This document shows, in pieces, positions 59,028 through 64,000 of a stretch of 64,000 nucleotides of DNA (positions are counted from its first letter, which is position 1; each line of letters opens with the position of its first letter). Below the pieces are notes generated by a model. It had not been told where the DNA came from and searched no databases. It was given only the letters and a program-made list of their open reading frames with translations. The stretch is from NCBI RefSeq assembly GCF_003854895.1, contig NZ_CP033966.1:3596001-3660000 (forward strand), in the 5' to 3' direction. Source of the stretch: Pigmentiphaga sp. H8. Lineage in GTDB: Bacteria > Pseudomonadota > Gammaproteobacteria > Burkholderiales > Burkholderiaceae_B. The position numbers and the translations under genes are program-made.

Positions 59028-61286
59028 GTGATACCTACGAACCAGTTCAGGTTCAATACCTTGGCGGCCGCCATCAGCGCGCTCACGTTCGTGCCGGCCG
59101 TCCAGGCCCAGGCGCAGAACGCCACCTCGGCCGACGCGCCCCGCACCAGCGGCCAGCTCGCGCCCATCACGGTGCGCGGCGAAGCCGAATCGGCGTACAA
59201 GGCCGACCAGTCGGCCTCGCAGAAATTCACCGCGCCGCTGCTGGACACGCCCAAGAGCGTCACCGTCATCCCCCAGGAAATCATCGAGAACACGGCGTCC
59301 ACCACCCTGACCGAAGCGCTGCGCCTGACACCCGGCATCTCGTTCGGGGCCGGCGAAGGCGGCAACCCGCTGGGCGACCGGCCGTTCATCCGTGGCTACG
59401 ACGCGCAATCGAGCACGTACGTCGATGGCATGCGCGATATCGGCGCCGTGACGCGTGAAGTCTTCAACCTCGAACAGATCGAGGTCATCAAGGGTCCGGA
59501 CGGGGCCTACGGCGGCCGCGGCGGCGCGGGCGGCAGCATCAACCTGATCACCAAGACGCCCAAGGCCGAGAAGTTCACCAATGCCACGCTGGGCCTGGGC
59601 ACGGACAACTACAAGCGCGCCACGGTCGACGGCAACTGGTTACTGGGCGACAACATGGCCTTCCGCCTGAACGCGATGGCGCACGATGCCGACGTGGCGG
59701 GCCGCAACGGCGTGGACGTGTCCCGCTGGGGTATCGCCCCCTCGTTCACCTGGGGCCTGAATACGCCCACCCGCGTCACCCTCAGCTATTCGCACATCCA
59801 GACCGACGATACGCCGGACTCCGGCATCCCGTTCATGTACGGCAACAAGGTTCCGGCCGGCGTCACCGCGATCCGCCCCGTCACCGTCAACATGGACAAC
59901 TTCTACGGCCTGAAAAGCGACTTCTACAAGACCCGCTCGGACGTCGCCACCGCCCGCGTCGAACACGACATCAGCAGCAATCTCACGGTGCGCAACACGC
60001 TGCGCTACACGTCCGTGGACCAGCGCTATGTGTGGACCAATCCCGATGACAGCCAGGGCAACGTGAACGACGGCCGCGTCTGGCGCAACGCGAAGTCCCG
60101 CACCGGCGGCGTGCACACCATCGCCAACCAGACCGAACTGTTCGGCAAGGCCAACCTGGGCGGCTACGAGCACAGCTTCAACACCGGCATCGAGATCTCC
60201 CGCGAGAAATCGGATACCGGCTCGTACACCGTGGCACGCACGCTGCCGAGCCCCAACAACACCGGAGCCGCGACTTGCGCGGCGGGTGTCGGCGCGCCGT
60301 CCGGCTACAACTGCACGGACCTCTACAATCCCAATCCCAACGATCCGTGGAACGGCTCGACGGTCGAAGGCGAGCGCAACAACCACTTCAAGGCCACCAC
60401 CTTCTCGGTCTACGGCTTCGACACCATCAAGCTGAGCGAGAAGTGGCTGACCAACCTCGGCGCGCGCGTGGACAACTACAAAACCGGCCTGGTCAGCCCG
60501 ACCGCCGACGTGGGCCGCAGCGACACGCTGTTCAACTACCAGCTCGGCCTGATCTACAAGCCGGCCAAGAACGGCAGCGTCTACGTGTCGTACGGCACGT
60601 CGTCGACGCCGGCGAACTCCACCCTGGGCCAGGGCTCGGAATCCCAGGGCATCGTCCCGGGGCGTGGCGGCGTGGGCGTCAACGCCAAGGACATGGCTCC
60701 GGAAAAGAACCGTTCGCTGGAAGTCGGCACCAAGTGGAACGTGCTGGACAACCGCCTTGCGCTGTCCGGGGCGATCTTCCGCATCGACACCACGAACGCC
60801 CGCGTAACCCAGCCCGACGGCACCTACGCCATGGCCGGCAACCGCCGCATCAACGGCTTCGAAGTCGGCGCCTCGGGCAGCATCACCAAGGCCTGGCAAG
60901 TGTTCGGCGGCTACACGTTCCTGGACAGCGAAGTCCGCGACCTGGGCCGTGACACCGCGGCCGCCAGCGGCCAGGCGTTCCCCAACACCCCCAAGCACAC
61001 GGCCACGCTGTGGACCACGTATGCCATCAACAGCGACTTCTCGATCGGCGGCGGCGTGTTCATCTCCAGCAAGCAATACGGCTCGAACGCGGCGGTGCGC
61101 CGTTACATCCCCGGCTACACCCGCTTCGACGCGATGGCGGCCTATCGGATCAACCGCAACGTCAGCCTGCAGCTGAATCTGATGAACCTGACCGACAAGC
61201 GCTACTTCACCACGACCTACTCGACGCACTACGCATCGGTCGGCGCGGGCCGCGCCGCGATCCTGAACCTCAACTTAAAATATTGA
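59028..61286 (+). CDS. TonB-dependent catecholate siderophore receptor (Fiu/BfrD-like)
   Basis: 752 residues from GTG 59028, following TTGGGGGATTTCACG; a TTG at 59013 is the alternative. Signal peptide to ~27 (FVPAVQA|QA). TonB-box-like LAPITVRGE, plug domain (DTPKSVTVIPQEIIENTASTTLTEALRLTPGISFGAGEGGNP, RPFIRGYDAQSSTYVDGMRDIG, VIKGPDGAYGGRGGAGGSINLITK) and a 22-strand barrel ending LNLNLKY. It imports ferric catecholate compounds across the outer membrane. The Fur box upstream supports iron control. No siderophore synthesis genes are nearby. Confidence 0.95.
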   Translation: MIPTNQFRFNTLAAAISALTFVPAVQAQAQNATSADAPRTSGQLAPITVRGEAESAYKADQSASQKFTAPLLDTPKSVTVIPQEIIENTASTTLTEALRLTPGISFGAGEGGNPLGDRPFIRGYDAQSSTYVDGMRDIGAVTREVFNLEQIEVIKGPDGAYGGRGGAGGSINLITKTPKAEKFTNATLGLGTDNYKRATVDGNWLLGDNMAFRLNAMAHDADVAGRNGVDVSRWGIAPSFTWGLNTPTRVTLSYSHIQTDDTPDSGIPFMYGNKVPAGVTAIRPVTVNMDNFYGLKSDFYKTRSDVATARVEHDISSNLTVRNTLRYTSVDQRYVWTNPDDSQGNVNDGRVWRNAKSRTGGVHTIANQTELFGKANLGGYEHSFNTGIEISREKSDTGSYTVARTLPSPNNTGAATCAAGVGAPSGYNCTDLYNPNPNDPWNGSTVEGERNNHFKATTFSVYGFDTIKLSEKWLTNLGARVDNYKTGLVSPTADVGRSDTLFNYQLGLIYKPAKNGSVYVSYGTSSTPANSTLGQGSESQGIVPGRGGVGVNAKDMAPEKNRSLEVGTKWNVLDNRLALSGAIFRIDTTNARVTQPDGTYAMAGNRRINGFEVGASGSITKAWQVFGGYTFLDSEVRDLGRDTAAASGQAFPNTPKHTATLWTTYAINSDFSIGGGVFISSKQYGSNAAVRRYIPGYTRFDAMAAYRINRNVSLQLNLMNLTDKRYFTTTYSTHYASVGAGRAAILNLNLKY

Positions 61287-61365
61287 CCCCCCCTACGCGC
61301 TTACGCGCGCCCCCCAGGGGGCGATGCGGGTGGACCGGCAAAGCCGGATCCACCGCATCCCTGGG
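61287..61365 (+). repeat. Stop-codon-adjacent GC repeat, copy D
   Basis: The same unit as copies A-C, on the opposite strand because its upstream gene is on the + strand. It starts at the very next base after the receptor stop (CCCCCCCTACGCGC...). Confidence 0.85.
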
Positions 61366-61420
61366 AACTACCGGGCTGGCGGGGGGCGGCTATTCTGCGT
61401 GTCCTGGTTTGTCTGTGGGA

Positions 61421-61455
61421 GGTGCCTTGCGTAAGCAAGGCGCCTCTTTTCTTTT
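61421..61455 (+). terminator. Terminator after the siderophore receptor gene
   Basis: A 10-bp stem GGTGCCTTGC / GCAAGGCGCC (one G-U) with a GTAA loop, then TCTTTTCTTTT. Confidence 0.82.
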
Positions 61456-61500
61456 CCGCCCTACCCCGCTCCATGTGAGCCACGCTTCGCGACGTTGCAG

Positions 61501-61735
61501 GCCGTGTCCGGGGGCGCGGGGCCGCATGGGGCGCATTGGAGCCGCCGGCGTTCAGGTGCTTGGCGGGGAAGCAAGGGCGCAGCTGTTTGAGGGCGGCAGT
61601 AGGCACAGTCCGGGGGACTGTGCCCGCCCGAGTTCTGCGCCCGCCCCGCCAAGTGCCTGAACGCCGGGAAGTCCCGGCCAAAGGCCGGGACCGGCTCCGT
61701 TGCGCCCCATGCGGCCCCGCGCCCCCGGACACGGC
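61501..61735. repeat. 235-bp near-palindrome with a nested hairpin
   Basis: The outer 35 bp at 61501-61535 and 61701-61735 are perfectly complementary. Inner arms also pair (GCGTTCAGG... with ...CCTGAACGC; TTGGCGGGG with CCCCGCCAA) around a central palindrome (61602-61624, arms GGCACAGTC/GACTGTGCC). The right arm carries an extra ~24-base hairpin (GTCCCGGCC/GGCCGGGAC, ~61669-61692) absent from the left. No gene is needed to explain it. It occupies much of the 473-base gap 61287-61759. Confidence 0.9.
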
Positions 61736-61759
61736 CGTGTTTGGAACCCAAGTTCTTTG

Positions 61760-62560
61760 ATGCACAATCCCATGAGTCCCATCAACACCCCCAAAACCAT
61801 GGAGCCCATCTCTCCACAGCAACTGAACGCCGCCACCGCCGACGACCTGGCCGAGATCCTGCGCGGCCCGCGCGAGCGCGCCGCGGCGTGGGTACGGGCC
61901 GCGGCCGAGGGGGGCGTGGCCGAGGCCCAGGCGGTGTTCGGACAGATGCTGCTGGACGGCCAGGGCCTGCCCGTCGATCGGGAACAGGCCGTGTACTGGT
62001 TCAAGCGCGCCGCCGACGCCGACCATCCCATGGCCATGAACATGCTCGGCCAATGCCACCACCACGGCTGGGGCGTGCCGGTGAACCTCGTGCTGGCGAC
62101 CTACTGGTACCGGCTGGCCGCGCAGCAGGGACTGGACTGGGGCATGTACAACTACGCCACCGCCCTGGCGCTGGGCGAAGGCGTTTCCACCGACCGGCCC
62201 CAGGCGCTGGCATGGTTCGAAAAGGCGGCGGCGCTGGGCCATGCGAAATCGATCAACATCATCGGCGGCTTCCACGAAGACGGCTGGGAAGTCCCGGTCG
62301 ACAAACAGCAGGCCCTCGAACACTACCGCCGCGCGGCCGAGGGAGGCGACTTCCGCGGACAGTTCAACTACGCGCGCCTCTTGATCGAGCGCGGCGACAT
62401 CGACGCCGCGCTGCCCTGGCTCGACCGCCTGCCCGCAACCGCCACCCCGGCCTTTCTCGCCAAGGCCCGCGCCTTCCTGGAACAGGTCGCCGACGCACGC
62501 GTGCGCGCCAAGGCCGCCGAACTGGCCGTACGCCCGGCCACGCGAGGTCCCGCCGCATGA
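61760..62560 (+). CDS. Sel1-repeat (TPR-like) protein
   Basis: 266 residues from ATG 61760; ATGs at 61772 and 61799 are possible and none has a clear ribosome site. At least four Sel1-type repeats: AEAQAVFGQMLLDGQGLPVDREQAVYWFKRAA, AMNMLGQCHHHGWGVPVNLVLATYWYRLAA, GMYNYATALALGEGVSTDRPQALAWFEKAA, SINIIGGFHEDGWEVPVDKQQALEHYRRAA. No signal peptide, so probably a cytoplasmic scaffold. It overlaps the next gene by 4 bases (ATGA). Confidence 0.92.
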   Translation: MHNPMSPINTPKTMEPISPQQLNAATADDLAEILRGPRERAAAWVRAAAEGGVAEAQAVFGQMLLDGQGLPVDREQAVYWFKRAADADHPMAMNMLGQCHHHGWGVPVNLVLATYWYRLAAQQGLDWGMYNYATALALGEGVSTDRPQALAWFEKAAALGHAKSINIIGGFHEDGWEVPVDKQQALEHYRRAAEGGDFRGQFNYARLLIERGDIDAALPWLDRLPATATPAFLAKARAFLEQVADARVRAKAAELAVRPATRGPAA

Positions 62561-63480
62561 TGGCTTGGGCCATGCGCGGGTTCACGCTCGGCGTGGCGCT
62601 CCTGGTGGCGCTGACCTCGTGGGCCCTGTCGGCCTGGCTGCCCTGGCCCGCCGCCCTGCTGGCCGCGCTCGTGCTGGCCGTCGTCATCCACGCGGCGGTC
62701 GTCGCCCTGGGCTTCGCGCTGGCCAGGCTGCTGACCGACCGCGGCGGCCCCGCCGGCCCGCCCGGCTGGCTGGCCGCCATGCCCAAGGAAATCTACCTTT
62801 CCCTGCGCAACATGTACCTGGACATCCCGTGGCGGCACCGCTGGCCCATCCGCATGCCCGCCCATGCGCGCGGCGCCGTGCTGCTGGTGCACGGCTACGG
62901 CTGCAACCGCGGCGTCTGGCGCGACTTCGATACCTGGCTGGCTGCGCGCGGCTGGATCGTCGCCGCGCTGGACCTGGAACCGCCCCGGGCCGGCATAGAC
63001 GGATTCGGCAAGCAGGTGGCCGCCGAGGCCGCCGCCCTGGTGCTGCGCACGGGCCACGAGCGAGTGACCGTGATCGCGCACAGCATGGGCGGCCTCGCGA
63101 CGCGGGCCGCGCTGCGCGTCGTACCCGACGCGCCCATCGGCCACGTCATCACCCTGGGCACGCCGCACCGGGGTACCTGGCACGCACGCTTCGGGCGCGG
63201 GGAATGCGCGGCCCAGATGCTGCCCGACAGTCCCTGGCTGTGCGACTTGCAGACCGCCGAGACCCCGGCGGTGGCCAGCCGGTGCATCTGCATCGCCTCG
63301 CACCACGACAACATCGTCTGCCCCGTGGATCGCGCCTTGCTGCCGGGCGCCGCGGCCAGCCTCGTGGTGGCCCGTGTGGGACACATGGCCCTGGCCCACG
63401 ATGCCGGCGTGCGGGCTTTCATCGAACAACGCCTGTCGGCCCTGCACGCCCTGGAAACGGCGGAAAGCGACGCGGCCTGA
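62557..63480 (+). CDS. Membrane-anchored alpha/beta hydrolase, lipase-like
   Basis: 307 residues. Two N-terminal hydrophobic helices (~8-28 and ~31-60) anchor it. The hydrolase domain shows VLLVHGYGCNRGVW (oxyanion H112-G113), the nucleophile TVIAHSMGGLATR (S176), a substrate-loop GTPHRGTWHARFG, acid ASHHDNIVCP and histidine VGHMALAHD, like triacylglycerol lipases of the LipA/PGAP1 type. It is coupled to the Sel1 gene by overlap. The substrate is unknown. Confidence 0.9.
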   Translation: MMAWAMRGFTLGVALLVALTSWALSAWLPWPAALLAALVLAVVIHAAVVALGFALARLLTDRGGPAGPPGWLAAMPKEIYLSLRNMYLDIPWRHRWPIRMPAHARGAVLLVHGYGCNRGVWRDFDTWLAARGWIVAALDLEPPRAGIDGFGKQVAAEAAALVLRTGHERVTVIAHSMGGLATRAALRVVPDAPIGHVITLGTPHRGTWHARFGRGECAAQMLPDSPWLCDLQTAETPAVASRCICIASHHDNIVCPVDRALLPGAAASLVVARVGHMALAHDAGVRAFIEQRLSALHALETAESDAA

Positions 63481-63557
63481 CAACGGTCCGGCACCGTCAC
63501 AAACACGTCATCGCGGCATGTTTCCATTCATTCCATGGAAACATCCTCCCGGCCAGC

Positions 63558-64000
63558 GTGACGACATCGCTCCCTACCCAATGGCGCACCATCTGGATCT
63601 CGGATCTGCATCTGGGAACCGCCGGCTGCAACGCCAGCCACCTGCTGGATTTCCTCAAGCACAACGAGGCCGAGACCCTTTATCTGGTCGGCGACATCAT
63701 CGACGGCTGGCAGCTCCGCAAGAGCTGGACCTGGCCCCAGGCCCACAACGACGTGGTGCAGAAGGTATTGCGCAAGGCGCGCAAGGGGACGCGCGTCGTC
63801 TTCATTCCCGGCAACCACGATGAATTCGCCCGGCAGTTCATCGGCTATGCCTTCGGCGACATCCAGGTCCAGGAAGACGCCGTCCACGTCACGGCCGACG
63901 GCAAGCGCCTGTGGGTCACCCACGGCGACCAGTTCGACGGCGTGATCCAGCACAGCAAGTGGCTGGCCCACCTGGGCGACACGCTATACACCTTCGCGCT
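63558..64000 (+). CDS. LpxH-like metallophosphoesterase (partial)
   Basis: Runs off the right edge; 147 codons from GTG 63558 are present. Calcineurin-like motifs: ISDLHLGTAG (D16, H18), YLVGDIIDGW (D46, D49), IPGNHDEF and VTHGDQFDG. The GCNASHLLDFLKHNEAETLYLVGD segment matches the UDP-2,3-diacylglucosamine diphosphatase-like family of betaproteobacteria. It may act on lipid A precursors or another phosphodiester at the membrane. Confidence 0.9.
   Translation, partial: MTTSLPTQWRTIWISDLHLGTAGCNASHLLDFLKHNEAETLYLVGDIIDGWQLRKSWTWPQAHNDVVQKVLRKARKGTRVVFIPGNHDEFARQFIGYAFGDIQVQEDAVHVTADGKRLWVTHGDQFDGVIQHSKWLAHLGDTLYTFA

Overview
The window is high-GC DNA from a betaproteobacterium, most likely family Alcaligenaceae (Bordetella/Achromobacter-like). 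The evidence is four Bug/TctC-type periplasmic receptors, many LysR/IclR regulators, and an ilvI-ilvH-ilvC plus pssA-leuA gene set of the betaproteobacterial type. I see no rRNA, tRNA, CRISPR array, transposase or phage gene.

1-10.2 kb is accessory catabolic metabolism. It holds a partial Bug receptor divergent from an IclR regulator, an FAH-family hydrolase, a secreted cupin, a class II aldolase-like protein, a second Bug receptor, two LysR regulators, a pirin, a YcaC-like hydrolase and a tannase/feruloyl-esterase-type lipoprotein. Two nearly identical perfect palindromes (TTCCGTG-N-CACGGAA) frame the IclR gene.

10.4-37.8 kb is the most interesting region: a 27-kb locus for a giant two-partner-secretion (TPS) protein. 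A 4515-residue TpsA (20126-33673) is preceded by a regulatory operon encoding a trypsin-like protease, a TonB-C-like exported protein, an unknown protein, an STN-domain protein, an ECF sigma factor and a FecR anti-sigma factor. It is followed by an operon encoding the TpsB pore, an ExbB fused to a secreted DUF2341/LamG-like region, ExbD, TonB, a large porin-like protein, a coiled-coil protein, a parvulin-type isomerase, a YbjN-like protein and a small helical protein. A 17-bp element (15/17 identical) lies exactly 23 bp from CCGTCTA upstream of both flanking operons, and CGTCTA also precedes tpsA. This suggests one sigma-controlled regulon. The gene content suggests a TPS adhesin whose export, display or sensing is coupled to proton motive force through ExbB/ExbD/TonB.

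38-41 kb carries housekeeping leuA and pssA plus a GNAT acetyltransferase. 41.2-54.3 kb is a second accessory island: hydrolase and Bug receptor, a NitT/TauT-type ABC importer with a flavin monooxygenase and an NmrA-like protein, an unusual RHH-YfbU-MarR fusion regulator facing tandem palindromes, and a Bug/hydrolase/AA_synth operon with a divergent LysR. 54.4-58.8 kb holds ilvC-ilvH-ilvI and an RDD membrane protein. 58.9-64 kb holds a Fur-box-preceded TonB-dependent siderophore receptor, a Sel1-repeat protein, a membrane-anchored lipase-like hydrolase and the start of an LpxH-like phosphoesterase.

A ~78-bp GC-rich repeat occurs four times, each time directly after a stop codon and in the same orientation relative to its gene. 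A 235-bp near-palindrome lies after the siderophore receptor. All functions are inferred from sequence reading alone; no database search was run.
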